From the NCBI GenBank assembly GCA_963718305.1, contig CAVQZG010000017.1, forward strand, positions 382,927 to 446,926: DNA of 64,000 nucleotides, read 5' to 3'. Source of the DNA: RYN-230 sp963718305. Lineage in GTDB: Bacteria > Actinomycetota > Actinomycetes > Streptosporangiales > Streptosporangiaceae. This document shows, piece after piece, positions 15,697 through 22,935 of the stretch. The notes below the pieces were generated by a model that was not told the DNA's origin, ran no database searches, and saw only the letters and a list, made by a program, of their open reading frames with translations. Made by a program: the position numbers and the translations under genes. Numbering within the stretch: the stretch's first letter is position 1; the number at the start of each line of letters is the position of its first letter.

Positions 15697-16520
15697 CGTT
15701 TCCCCTCTCGTGCCCATGGGCAGATGATCCGCTCGGCTACCGAGACGGCAATGAACAGCAAGATTGCCTCAGCAGTGAGGATGAAGATCGCCGCGAAGAC
15801 CAGGGCGGTCTCCAGCTGCGGGATGGCCTGGATCATCACATAACCCAGGCCGTTCTGCGAGCCGGCATACTCGCCGAACACCGCACCGATCGGAGCATAC
15901 GTGGCGGCGATACGCAGCCCGGAGAAGATCGAGGGCAGCGCGGCGGGCGCCTCCACCCGGCGCAGCGTGGCCCACCGGTTGCCGTCCAGGGTGCGCATCA
16001 CCCGCAGCAGCTCGGGGTCCACCGAGGCCAGGCCGTCGATGGTGTTGACCACGATGGGGAAGAAGCAGATCAGCGTCACCACGATCAGCTTCGGGGTGAT
16101 GGTGTAGCCGAAGATGATGGCCAGCACCGGGGCGATCACCACCACCGGCACGGCCTGCGAGCCGATCAGCAGCGGGTAGACGGCGTTGCGGACCACCCGC
16201 GAGCTGTGCAGGGCAAAGGCGACGACCAGCGCGACCACGATCGAGAGCAGGAAGCCCAGCAGGACTTCCTCGGTCGTCACCCAGGTCGCGCTGGCCAGCG
16301 TGCCCGGCCACTCCGATACCCCGGTGGACCAGATGCTGTCCAGTGAGGGCAGCACGTAGTTGGGGACGCCGAACCAGTGGCTGACGGCCTCCCAGATCAG
16401 GGCGATCGTGACCAGGATGGCGGCCGCGGGCAGGGCCCGGCGGATGCCCGCGGACGTGCGCCCTGACCTCGCCGGGGCGGTCACTTCCGACTCGTCCGGA
16501 CGGGTGACTGTGGTGCTCAT
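15693..16520 (-). CDS. ThiX/SsuC-like ABC transporter permease
   Basis: 275 residues with about six membrane segments, the first at residues 30-48 (LPAAAILVTIALIWEAVSHW). The cytoplasmic EAA loop that docks on the ATPase is visible as RVEAPAALPSIFSGLRIAA (about 188-206). This size and motif are standard for nitrate/sulfonate/pyrimidine importers. The ATG overlaps the ATPase stop (ATGA), and the stop overlaps the binding-protein start, so the three transporter subunits are translationally coupled. Confidence 0.9.
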   Translation of the reverse strand: MSTTVTRPDESEVTAPARSGRTSAGIRRALPAAAILVTIALIWEAVSHWFGVPNYVLPSLDSIWSTGVSEWPGTLASATWVTTEEVLLGFLLSIVVALVVAFALHSSRVVRNAVYPLLIGSQAVPVVVIAPVLAIIFGYTITPKLIVVTLICFFPIVVNTIDGLASVDPELLRVMRTLDGNRWATLRRVEAPAALPSIFSGLRIAATYAPIGAVFGEYAGSQNGLGYVMIQAIPQLETALVFAAIFILTAEAILLFIAVSVAERIICPWAREGKR

Positions 16521-17398
16521 GTGACGGCCTCGAGCAGGGAAAGGATCTCGTCCCGCAGTTCGGCGAACTCCGGGTGGCGAATCAGCTCGCGGCGGCTGCC
16601 CGCCTGCGGCAGGTGCACGTCGAACTGGGCGCGGATCCGGCCCGGCCGGGCGGACATGACCACGACCCGCTCGCCGATCAGCAGGGCCTCCTCCACGTCG
16701 TGGGTGACCAGCACCGTCGTCCTCGGCTCGGCGTCAAGCGCGGTCCGCAGCCATTCCTGCAGGTCGGCGCGGGTAATCGAGTCCAGGGCGCCGAACGGCT
16801 CGTCGAGGAGCAGGACCTCCTTGCCCGCCACCAGGGTGCGCAGGAACGAGACCCGCTGCCGCATGCCGCCGGACAGCTGGTACGGCAGCTTCTCCTCGAA
16901 CCCGGCCAGCCCGAACCGCTCGACCAGGTGACCCACCCGCTGGCGGGCGGTACGCCGGCGGACACCCTGGTTCTCCAGGGCCAGGGCGGCGTTGCCGAGC
17001 ACGTCCCGCCAGGGCAGCAGCAGGTCGCGCTGGGGCATCCAGGCGCAGCGGCGCAGCCGGTCGGCCGAGGTGGTGGCGCCGAGCACGTTGATCGTGCCCT
17101 CGTTGGGCTCATCCAGGCCGCAGATCAGCGCCAGCAGGGTAGATTTCCCGCAGCCGCTCGGCCCGACGATGGACAGGCGGCTGTGCAGCGGGACCTCCAG
17201 GTCCACCCCGGACACCGCGACCACCGGCCCGAACATCCGGGCTACGCCGGACAGCTGCAGGCCGGTCCCGGCGGGCAGCGGGGTGCCGGCGCCGGCGGCG
17301 TCTGCCGGGCTGGTGCCCCCGGTACCGGGCGCGCCCGGGTTTGCGTCCGTCTGCAGGGGAACACCCTTAGCTGCGGGCGTGCCACTCGTGCCGGCCAT
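16517..17398 (-). CDS. ThiZ/SsuB-like ABC transporter ATPase
   Basis: 293 residues. Walker A GPSGCGKST (near 82), signature LSGGMRQR, Walker B VLLLDEPFGALD and the H-loop VTHDVEEA are intact. An N-terminal extension of about 45 residues, rich in Gly, Ala and Thr, precedes the usual start of the fold (LQLSGVARMFG); it may be unstructured, or the true start may be later, though GGGGAG is well placed (17403-17408) for the ATG at 17398. It is the first gene of the transporter operon and is preceded by operator C, 27 bp from the start. Confidence 0.9.
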   Translation of the reverse strand: MAGTSGTPAAKGVPLQTDANPGAPGTGGTSPADAAGAGTPLPAGTGLQLSGVARMFGPVVAVSGVDLEVPLHSRLSIVGPSGCGKSTLLALICGLDEPNEGTINVLGATTSADRLRRCAWMPQRDLLLPWRDVLGNAALALENQGVRRRTARQRVGHLVERFGLAGFEEKLPYQLSGGMRQRVSFLRTLVAGKEVLLLDEPFGALDSITRADLQEWLRTALDAEPRTTVLVTHDVEEALLIGERVVVMSARPGRIRAQFDVHLPQAGSRRELIRHPEFAELRDEILSLLEAVT

Positions 17399-17424
17399 CG
17401 ACTCCCCGATCGGCAGGGAAATAG

Positions 17425-17434
17425 GATCTCAGAT
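17425..17434 (-). promoter_or_regulatory. Putative GntR operator C
   Basis: GATCTCAGAT, flanked as GGATCTCAGATCTCG, 27 bp before the start of the transporter operon. It is the same 10-mer as in operators A and B. It is less symmetric than B, so binding may be weaker. Confidence 0.6.
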
Positions 17435-17549
17435 CTCGTTTCAACAGTGAACCACTCCTGACCCCGCCGCGCGACCTTCCGACATGGAACCGTTACGTCC
17501 GCAATGTGCTGTTAACGGGCCAGGAGCCAGCCGTTGGTGACAAGCTCGC

Positions 17550-17578
17550 TTGACATGGCCAGCCAGGCCGGCGATCCT
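17550..17578 (+). promoter_or_regulatory. Promoter-like sequence upstream of the XRE gene
   Basis: A perfect -35 hexamer TTGACA (17550-17555) is followed after 17 nt by GATCCT (17573-17578), a weak -10. It would give a leader of about 45 nt for the gene at 17630. The 17399-17629 gap contains nothing else apart from operator C. Confidence 0.4.
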
Positions 17579-17629
17579 GGGTCCTGTGACAAGCAGACTT
17601 TACACCAGGCTGGGCGCCGGGCCGCCGCG

Positions 17630-17827
17630 ATGAGAAACGACGTGCGCGAGCGCCGTACCGCCAAGGGACTCGCCCAGGCGGAGCTGGCCCGCGAGCTGGC
17701 CGTCTCACGGCAGACGATCAACTCCATCGAGACCGGGCGCTACACCCCGTCTCTCCCCCTGGCCATGGCCATCGCCCGTTTCTTCGGGAGCAGCGTCGAG
17801 GAGATCTTCCATGCAGACCACGACTAA
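17630..17827 (+). CDS. Small XRE-family (YozG-like) DNA-binding protein
   Basis: 65 residues made almost entirely of a helix-turn-helix: RNDVRERRTAKGLAQAELA, then SRQTINSIETGRYTPSLPLA and the acidic tail IARFFGSSVEEIFH. This type of short XRE protein commonly regulates a membrane protein encoded next to it. The ATG at 17630 starts the conserved domain; no good ribosome-binding site precedes it, so the start is uncertain. It overlaps the next gene by 17 nt, which signals tight coupling. Confidence 0.85.
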   Translation: MRNDVRERRTAKGLAQAELARELAVSRQTINSIETGRYTPSLPLAMAIARFFGSSVEEIFHADHD

Positions 17828-18206
17828 GACCAACCGCAGGTACTGGAGCACGCCGGCCGTCGGGGTGGCCGGGGGCCTGATCTACCTCATCGCGTTCTCG
17901 CTCGGCGGGAAGCCGGGCTACGGGCTGATCGCGCTGGGCGTCATGGTGGTGTTCAGCGCGGTGATCGCGCTCGCCGGGCGGCGCAGCGAGACCGTGCGCG
18001 GGCTGCTCGACCATCGCGACGAGCGGCTGGCCGGGATCGACCTGCGGGCCACCGCCGTGACCGCGGTCGTCATGATCCTGGCCGTGCTGGCCGGCTTCGT
18101 GGTCGAGGTGGCGCGCGGCCACGACGGCTCGCCCTACGCCCTCATCGGCGCCGTCGGCGGGGTCGCCTACCTGGGCGCGGTCGGCTACTTCCGGGTCCGC
18201 GGCTGA
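17811..18206 (+). CDS. Small four-helix membrane protein paired with the XRE regulator
   Basis: 131 residues with four predicted membrane segments (about 15-30, 37-53, 80-98, 107-125). A charged loop between the second and third (RRSETVRGLLDHRDERLAGI) faces the cytoplasm or outside. The overall plan resembles DUF2178-like proteins that are found next to short XRE regulators; I cannot assign a function. The start lies inside the 3' end of the XRE gene. Confidence 0.75.
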   Translation: MQTTTKTNRRYWSTPAVGVAGGLIYLIAFSLGGKPGYGLIALGVMVVFSAVIALAGRRSETVRGLLDHRDERLAGIDLRATAVTAVVMILAVLAGFVVEVARGHDGSPYALIGAVGGVAYLGAVGYFRVRG

Positions 18207-18210
18207 CCGT

Positions 18211-19224
18211 TCAGCGGCGGCGCAGGTGGCTGTCGGCCAGCGCGGGATGCGCGGCCAGGTAGTTGTCGGCCGGGTTGATCTCGGTACCGGGCGGCACGAT
18301 CTCGTCGATCCGGTCCAGCACGTCCTGGCTCAGTTCCACGTCCGCGCCCGCCAGCAGGTCATCGAGCTGCTCCGGCCGGCGGGGGCCGATCAGGACGGAG
18401 GTCACCGCCGGGTGGGAGCGGGCAAACGCGGTGGCCAGATGGGTGAGCGGAAGTCCCGCATCGGCGGCGAGCTTGGTGAGGTCGCGGACGACCTCCTGCC
18501 GGGCCTGATTGGCCGGCACGGCCAGGTCGAAAGCCTGCGGCGCGAGCGTGGCGCGATGGCCGCCGGCCGGGTCCGTGCGCCCGGACAGCCAGCCGCTGGC
18601 CAGCGGCCCGTAGGTGAGGACCCCCATGCCGTAGCGCTGCGCGACGGGCAGCACGCTGCCCTCGATGGTCCGGTTGACGATCGAGTAGCGCGGCTGCTCG
18701 GTGCGGAAGCGGTGCAGCCCGGCCCGGGCCGCGGCCCAGTGCGCCTCCACGATCAGCTCAGCCGGGAACGTCGAGCAGCCGATCGCCCTGACCTTGCCCT
18801 CACGGACGAGATCGGTGAGCGCCGCCAGGCTCTCACCGATGTCCGTGGCGTAGTCCGGACGGTGCATCTGGTACAGGTCGATGTAGTCGGTGCCGAGCCG
18901 CCGCAGGCTGTCCTCCACGGCGCGCTTGATCCACCGGGGTGATCCTCCGCGCTGGTTGTCATCGGTGCCCATGGGCATGGCGAACTTCGTGGCCAGCACG
19001 ACGCCGTCGCGGCGGCCCTGGAGGGCCCGCCCGACGATCTCCTCCGACTCGCCCCGTGAATAGACGTCCGCGGTGTCCACGAAGTTGATGCCGGCGTCCA
19101 GCGCCGTATGGATCATGCGGACCGACTCGTCATGGTCGGTGTTGCCCATGGCCCCGAACATCATCGCGCCGAGCGCGAACTCGCTGACCGACATGCCCGT
19201 ACCGCCGAGAATCCTGCGCTTCAT
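18211..19224 (-). CDS. Aldo/keto reductase
   Basis: 337 residues of an NADPH-dependent TIM-barrel oxidoreductase. The catalytic tetrad is visible: Asp and Tyr in NFVDTADVYSRGESEE, Lys in VLATKF, His in LYQMHRPD. The cofactor-binding end is SVLIGPRRPEQL. The sequence (LGGTGMSVSEFALGAMMFG) fits the YajO/AKR11-12 type that reduces aldehydes, sometimes sugars. It is divergently transcribed from the MmyB-type regulator at 19381, whose promoter shares the 156-bp gap, so it is the likely target of that regulator. Confidence 0.93.
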   Translation of the reverse strand: MKRRILGGTGMSVSEFALGAMMFGAMGNTDHDESVRMIHTALDAGINFVDTADVYSRGESEEIVGRALQGRRDGVVLATKFAMPMGTDDNQRGGSPRWIKRAVEDSLRRLGTDYIDLYQMHRPDYATDIGESLAALTDLVREGKVRAIGCSTFPAELIVEAHWAAARAGLHRFRTEQPRYSIVNRTIEGSVLPVAQRYGMGVLTYGPLASGWLSGRTDPAGGHRATLAPQAFDLAVPANQARQEVVRDLTKLAADAGLPLTHLATAFARSHPAVTSVLIGPRRPEQLDDLLAGADVELSQDVLDRIDEIVPPGTEINPADNYLAAHPALADSHLRRR

Positions 19225-19368
19225 GACCCCTGTTCCTTGCCGCGGAGAGAGCGTGACGTGATCAGTTAACCGCCTCCCCGGACCGGCACGGAGCCGTCAG
19301 GCGGGCCCACCGGGACCCGGGGTCTGGCAGACCCCCTCTCGGGCCGTCCGGCCGGACCGCCGCTGGCC

Positions 19369-19374
19369 TAGCCT
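19369..19374 (+). promoter_or_regulatory. -10 box for a leaderless transcript (regulator at 19381)
   Basis: TAGCCT ends 6 nt before the ATG at 19381, with no ribosome-binding site in between. This is the usual arrangement for actinobacterial leaderless mRNAs, transcription starting at the A of ATG. Confidence 0.55.
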
Positions 19375-19380
19375 GGAAAC

Positions 19381-20286
19381 ATGAGCGAGCACGGCTCCGG
19401 CGCGGGAAGCAACATCGAACTGCGGGATTTCCTGCGCTCGCGCCGGGCCCGGATCACTCCCGAGCAGGCCGGGCTGGCCCCGCAGCCGGGATCCCGGCGC
19501 GTGCCAGGCCTGCGCCGGGAGGAGGTCGCCCAGCTCGCCGGGGTCAGCGTGGACTACTACGTCCGGCTGGAACGCGGCCGCCATGTCAACGTCTCCGAGA
19601 CCGTGCTGGACGCCCTGGCCCGGGCGCTGAACCTGAACGACACCGAGCGCGACCACCTGTTCGCAGTGGCGCGGCCCGCCCGGGGCCGGCGCCGCCCCCT
19701 GCCCCCGCAGCGGGTGCGGCCCGGCCTCTACCGGGTGCTCGAGTCGCTCCCCGGCGTCCCGGCCACCGTGACCGGCCGCCGCCTGGACGTGCTGGCCAGC
19801 AACCGGCTGGCCCGGGCGCTGATCACCGACTACGACCAGCGGCCGCACCGTGAGCGCAACAGCGCCCGGTTCATGTTTCTCGACCCGGGCGCTCGCGAGC
19901 TGTACATCGACTGGGAGATGTCGGCGCGCAGCACCGTCGCCGCGCTGCACCGCTACGCCGGGCGCTATCCCGATGACCCGCAGCTCGCGGAGCTGGTCGG
20001 GGACCTGTCCGTACGGGACCCGGACTTCCGCCGCTGGTGGGCCGACCACGATGTGTTCCAGCACACGCACGGGTACAAGCGGCTGCGGCATCCGGTCGTG
20101 GGCGAGCTCACCCTGGACTACGAATCCCTGACCGTCACCGGCGACCCCGAGCAGAGCCTGGGCCTGTACACCGCCGCACCTGGCTCAGCCTCCGAGCAGG
20201 CGCTGCACCTGCTGGCCAGCTGGGCTGGCGACCCGGTGGCCCCGGCCCAGCCGGACTCTGCCCAGGCAGCCGAAAGGCCCGGGTGA
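19381..20286 (+). CDS. MmyB-type XRE regulator with ligand-binding domain
   Basis: 301 residues. The N-terminal helix-turn-helix has the strongly conserved actinobacterial pattern RVPGLRREEVAQLAGVSVDY and RLERGRHVNVSETVLDALAR. Residues 110-285 form the MmyB/MltR-like domain (NSARFMFLDPGARELYIDW, HRYAGRYPDDPQLAELVG, FRRWWADHDVF, HPVVGELTLDYESLTV), which in crystal structures binds fatty-acid-like ligands. Many family members control a neighbouring oxidoreductase; here the aldo/keto reductase is divergent. The gene is probably leaderless and ends in a terminator hairpin. Confidence 0.92.
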   Translation: MSEHGSGAGSNIELRDFLRSRRARITPEQAGLAPQPGSRRVPGLRREEVAQLAGVSVDYYVRLERGRHVNVSETVLDALARALNLNDTERDHLFAVARPARGRRRPLPPQRVRPGLYRVLESLPGVPATVTGRRLDVLASNRLARALITDYDQRPHRERNSARFMFLDPGARELYIDWEMSARSTVAALHRYAGRYPDDPQLAELVGDLSVRDPDFRRWWADHDVFQHTHGYKRLRHPVVGELTLDYESLTVTGDPEQSLGLYTAAPGSASEQALHLLASWAGDPVAPAQPDSAQAAERPG

Positions 20287-20304
20287 CCGCGGCCACCCGG
20301 GCCT
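20275..20304. terminator. Hairpin terminator between convergent genes
   Basis: AGGCCCGGGTG (20275-20285), 8-nt loop, CACCCGGGCCT (20294-20304): an 11-bp perfect stem. It overlaps the stop codon of the regulator and lies just before the end of the convergent membrane-protein gene, so it can serve both. It has no T-tract, as is common in high-GC Gram-positives. Confidence 0.7.
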
Positions 20305-20317
20305 GGAACCGGCCTGG

Positions 20318-20980
20318 TTACCCGGCCGCCGGAGCGAGCGGCGGTCGGGCGGGCTGCCGGTAGTAGGCGTTGGACTGCCGGGTGAAGATGAGCACCATGG
20401 TGGCCAGGGCGATAAGCCAGAGGGCTGCGCCGGCGATCAGGTCGGCCGGGGCGTAGGCCGCAGCGTGCCGGGCCAGCGCGAGGAGCATGGCCATGGTGAT
20501 GAGCGCGAAGAAGGCCGAGAACGAGAACCGGGCCACGTCTCGCCGGTGGCCGATCGCCCAGGCCAGGAACAGCCACACGGCTACCGCCACCCCGCCGGAG
20601 ACCTCCTTGACGGTCAGCAGGCCGGCAAGCTGGTGCCACTGGGCCGCAGTGACCCCCGGCTCCCTCGCGAAGGCCGTCAGCACGCGGCCCGCGGTCGCCG
20701 CGATGATGACCACCGCCGCCGCCTCGGCCAGCGCGCCCAGGCACATCAGCCTGACCGCGCCCCGCACGGCCCGTGGCGGGCGGGCCGTCAGGTGAATCCG
20801 CATCCGCAGCCCGCCGCGGATCAGGGCCGCGGACTCGGCCAGCCCGATCCGCCGCTGGCCCTCATGCGCCGTGGCGAGCAGGACCCCGATGATCTCCTGC
20901 CCGCTCTCCTGCCGGAACGCCTTCGGGTAGCACATCAGTACCCGCCGGTACCCCCGCTCCAGGTCTGCCATCTCGTTCAT
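20318..20980 (-). CDS. Membrane protein co-transcribed with PadR regulator
   Basis: 220 residues. The first 60 (RGYRRVLMCYPKAFRQESGQ, then GVLLATAHEGQRR) form a soluble HAAS-like segment often found in proteins encoded beside PadR regulators. Four membrane segments follow, roughly at 78-98, 118-140, 150-168 and 175-195. Function is unknown; such proteins have been linked to control of sigma factors or of ABC transporters. The start overlaps the PadR stop (ATGA), so the two form one unit. Confidence 0.8.
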   Translation of the reverse strand: MNEMADLERGYRRVLMCYPKAFRQESGQEIIGVLLATAHEGQRRIGLAESAALIRGGLRMRIHLTARPPRAVRGAVRLMCLGALAEAAAVVIIAATAGRVLTAFAREPGVTAAQWHQLAGLLTVKEVSGGVAVAVWLFLAWAIGHRRDVARFSFSAFFALITMAMLLALARHAAAYAPADLIAGAALWLIALATMVLIFTRQSNAYYRQPARPPLAPAAG

Positions 20981-21312
20981 GTCACCAAACCTCCTGCCGG
21001 GCTCAGCCGCGTCAGCGCGGCCGTGGCGTTGGCGTGCAGCCGGGCCGCCTCCGCGGCCAGCCGCTTCGCGCCTCCAGAGGTGAGCCGGTAGTAACGGCGC
21101 AGCCGGCCGTCCACGATCTCCTCACGGTCCACCCCGATCAGCTCGTCGGACCGCAGCCGGTCCAGAGCCGTGTACAAGGTCCCGGCGCGCAGCCGGACCC
21201 GGCCGCCCGAGATCTCCGCGACCTCCGCGAGGATCCCGTACCCGTGCTGGCTGCCCTCCGCCAGTGCGGTCAGGATCAGGAAGGTCGCCTCCTGCATCGC
21301 GCGTTCTGCCAT
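20977..21312 (-). CDS. PadR-family transcriptional regulator
   Basis: 111 residues. Winged helix with the family pattern ILTALAEGSQHGYGILAEV, LRAGTLYTALDRLRSDELI and the wing RYYRLTSGG. Short PadR proteins of this kind dimerise through the last helix (RLAAEAARLHANATAALTRL). It is preceded by an 18-bp perfect palindrome that touches its own start, so autorepression is very likely. The mRNA is probably leaderless, as no ribosome-binding site is present. Confidence 0.93.
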   Translation of the reverse strand: MAERAMQEATFLILTALAEGSQHGYGILAEVAEISGGRVRLRAGTLYTALDRLRSDELIGVDREEIVDGRLRRYYRLTSGGAKRLAAEAARLHANATAALTRLSPAGGLVT

Positions 21313-21314
21313 AA

Positions 21315-21332
21315 CAACGGTATATACCGTTG
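21315..21332 (-). promoter_or_regulatory. PadR operator overlapping the -10 of its own promoter
   Basis: CAACGGTATATACCGTTG is an 18-bp perfect palindrome 2 nt upstream of the padR start. On the minus strand TTGCCA, a 17-nt spacer and TATACC form a promoter; 6 nt after it comes the ATG. The palindrome covers the -10, so binding would block RNA polymerase directly. Confidence 0.8.
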
Positions 21333-21428
21333 AACTACTTATGGCAAGCCCTGTTTTCGCAGCGGTCCTGACGTGCTCCTGGGACCCGGGCGGGTGCCGA
21401 CGTAGGCTGCGGTCAGGAGGAGATGGCC

Positions 21429-22208
21429 ATGGGGTTCGAGCACATCCTGGTGGACAGGTCCGGGGACTTCGTCACGATCACGATGAACCGGCCGCAGCGG
21501 CGCAACGCCCTGTCGCTGGCGCACATGCACGAGCTGATCACCGCGTTCCGCGAGACCGGGGACAGCGATGCGGCAGGCGTGGTCCTGGCCGGCCACGGCC
21601 CGGTGTTCTGTTCCGGGCACGACCTCGCCGAGGTCGCCGAGACCGACCTTCCGGCGATCCGCTCGCTGCTGGGCACGTGCACCGAGCTGATGACCGTGAT
21701 GCAGCAGGTGCCGCAGCCGGTCGTGGCGCGGGTCCACGGGCTGGCCACGGCGGCCGGCTGCCAGCTGGTCGCCAGCGCCGACCTCGCCGTGGCCAGTGAG
21801 GACGCCGGCTTCGCCACGCCGGGCGGCAGGGGCGGCTGGTTCTGCCACACCCCGATGGTGGCGGTGGCCCGGAACGTCGGCCGCAAACGGGCCATGGAGC
21901 TGGCCATGTCCGGCGACGTCATCGACGCGCAGACCGCGCTCGACTGGGGCCTGGTCAACCAGGTCGTGCCCGCCGGGCAGCTCGATTCGGCGGTCCAGGA
22001 TCTGCTCGAGCGCGTGACCCGCGGATCGGCGGAGAGCAAGGGCATCGGCAAGCAGGCGCTCTACGCCCAGATCGACCTGGACCAGCCGAAGGCGTACGCG
22101 TACGCCGTGGAGGTCATGGCCGCGACCAGCCAGCTGCCGGACGCGCGGGAGTGGATGGCGGCGTTCCTGGAGAAGCGCAAGCCGCGCTGGCGCCGCGGCC
22201 GGCCGTAA
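21429..22208 (+). CDS. Enoyl-CoA hydratase/isomerase-like protein (ECHDC3 type)
   Basis: 259 residues from the ATG at 21429, 8 nt after AGGAGG (21415-21420); the ATG at 21423 is too close to it. Crotonase fold: NRPQRRNALSLAHMHEL, GHGPVFCSGHDLAEV (CoA-binding oxyanion loop), VHGLATAAGCQLVASADLAV and the C-terminal helices. Like human ECHDC3 it has FATPGGRGGWFCHTP where true hydratases carry the second catalytic Glu, and GCQLVASAD in place of the first Glu region, so classical hydratase activity is doubtful. It stands alone, followed by a convergent DJ-1 gene. Confidence 0.85.
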   Translation: MGFEHILVDRSGDFVTITMNRPQRRNALSLAHMHELITAFRETGDSDAAGVVLAGHGPVFCSGHDLAEVAETDLPAIRSLLGTCTELMTVMQQVPQPVVARVHGLATAAGCQLVASADLAVASEDAGFATPGGRGGWFCHTPMVAVARNVGRKRAMELAMSGDVIDAQTALDWGLVNQVVPAGQLDSAVQDLLERVTRGSAESKGIGKQALYAQIDLDQPKAYAYAVEVMAATSQLPDAREWMAAFLEKRKPRWRRGRP

Positions 22209-22219
22209 CCGGCGGCGGT

Positions 22220-22747
22220 TTACCCAGCCTGGTCCAGCGCCCGGAGCAGGGCCTTCATCCACGGGCCGAGATCATCCGGGGTGCGCGCCGAGATGAGGTT
22301 GCCGTCCACCACGGTGGCGTCGTCCACCCAGTCGGTGCCCGCGTTGATCATGTCGTCACGGATCGCCGCCACGCTGGTGGCCCGGCGGCCCTTGAGGATC
22401 TTCGCGGAGATCGGCACCCAGCCGGCATGGCAGATGAACGCGACCGGTTTCCCGGCCTCGTCGAAGTCACGCACCAGGCGCAGCACGGCCGGCGAGCGGC
22501 GCAGCTTGTCCGGCGCGTAGCCGCCCGGGATGACCAGCCCGTCGAAGTCCTGCGCGGCGAGGTCATCGACGACGGTGTCCACCAGCACCGGGCCGTGGCC
22601 CTTCTTGCCCATGACCGGGTGGTCGTTGAGGCCGGCCACGGTCACCGCGACCTCCTCTTCGCGCAGCCGGTACAGCGGATACAGCAGCTCCATGTCCTCG
22701 AACAGGTCTGCCGCGAGAAGGAGGACTTTCCGTCCGGCCAGCGCCAT
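22220..22747 (-). CDS. DJ-1/PfpI-family protein
   Basis: 175 residues. The nucleophile elbow is FICHAGWVP (Cys near 105) with the acidic residue in LFEDMELLYPL and the IPGGYAPDKLRR strand, the standard triad of the PfpI/YhbO branch. Such proteins act as glyoxalases/deglycases or stress chaperones. It is probably leaderless: TAGGGT lies 7 nt before the ATG. The gap from 22761 to 22935 shows nothing recognisable. Confidence 0.9.
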   Translation of the reverse strand: MALAGRKVLLLAADLFEDMELLYPLYRLREEEVAVTVAGLNDHPVMGKKGHGPVLVDTVVDDLAAQDFDGLVIPGGYAPDKLRRSPAVLRLVRDFDEAGKPVAFICHAGWVPISAKILKGRRATSVAAIRDDMINAGTDWVDDATVVDGNLISARTPDDLGPWMKALLRALDQAG

Positions 22748-22754
22748 GGGACCG

Positions 22755-22760
22755 ACCCTA
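22755..22760 (-). promoter_or_regulatory. -10 box for leaderless DJ-1 gene
   Basis: TAGGGT on the minus strand, 7 nt before the ATG at 22747, with no ribosome-binding site between. Confidence 0.45.
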
Positions 22761-22935
22761 CGCCGGCGGCGGGCGGCGGCGCGGGTACCGCGCCAGGGGC
22801 CCGCGACGCGCTGACGGATCGTAGTTACACGGGCACCCCTGGCAGGTCAACAGCATCGGCTGGGTCCGGGGGCCAACCTGGCCCCCCTCCCCCGCCCGCT
22901 GGACCGCCGTCACCGCGCACCGGCACCACGCTCGA

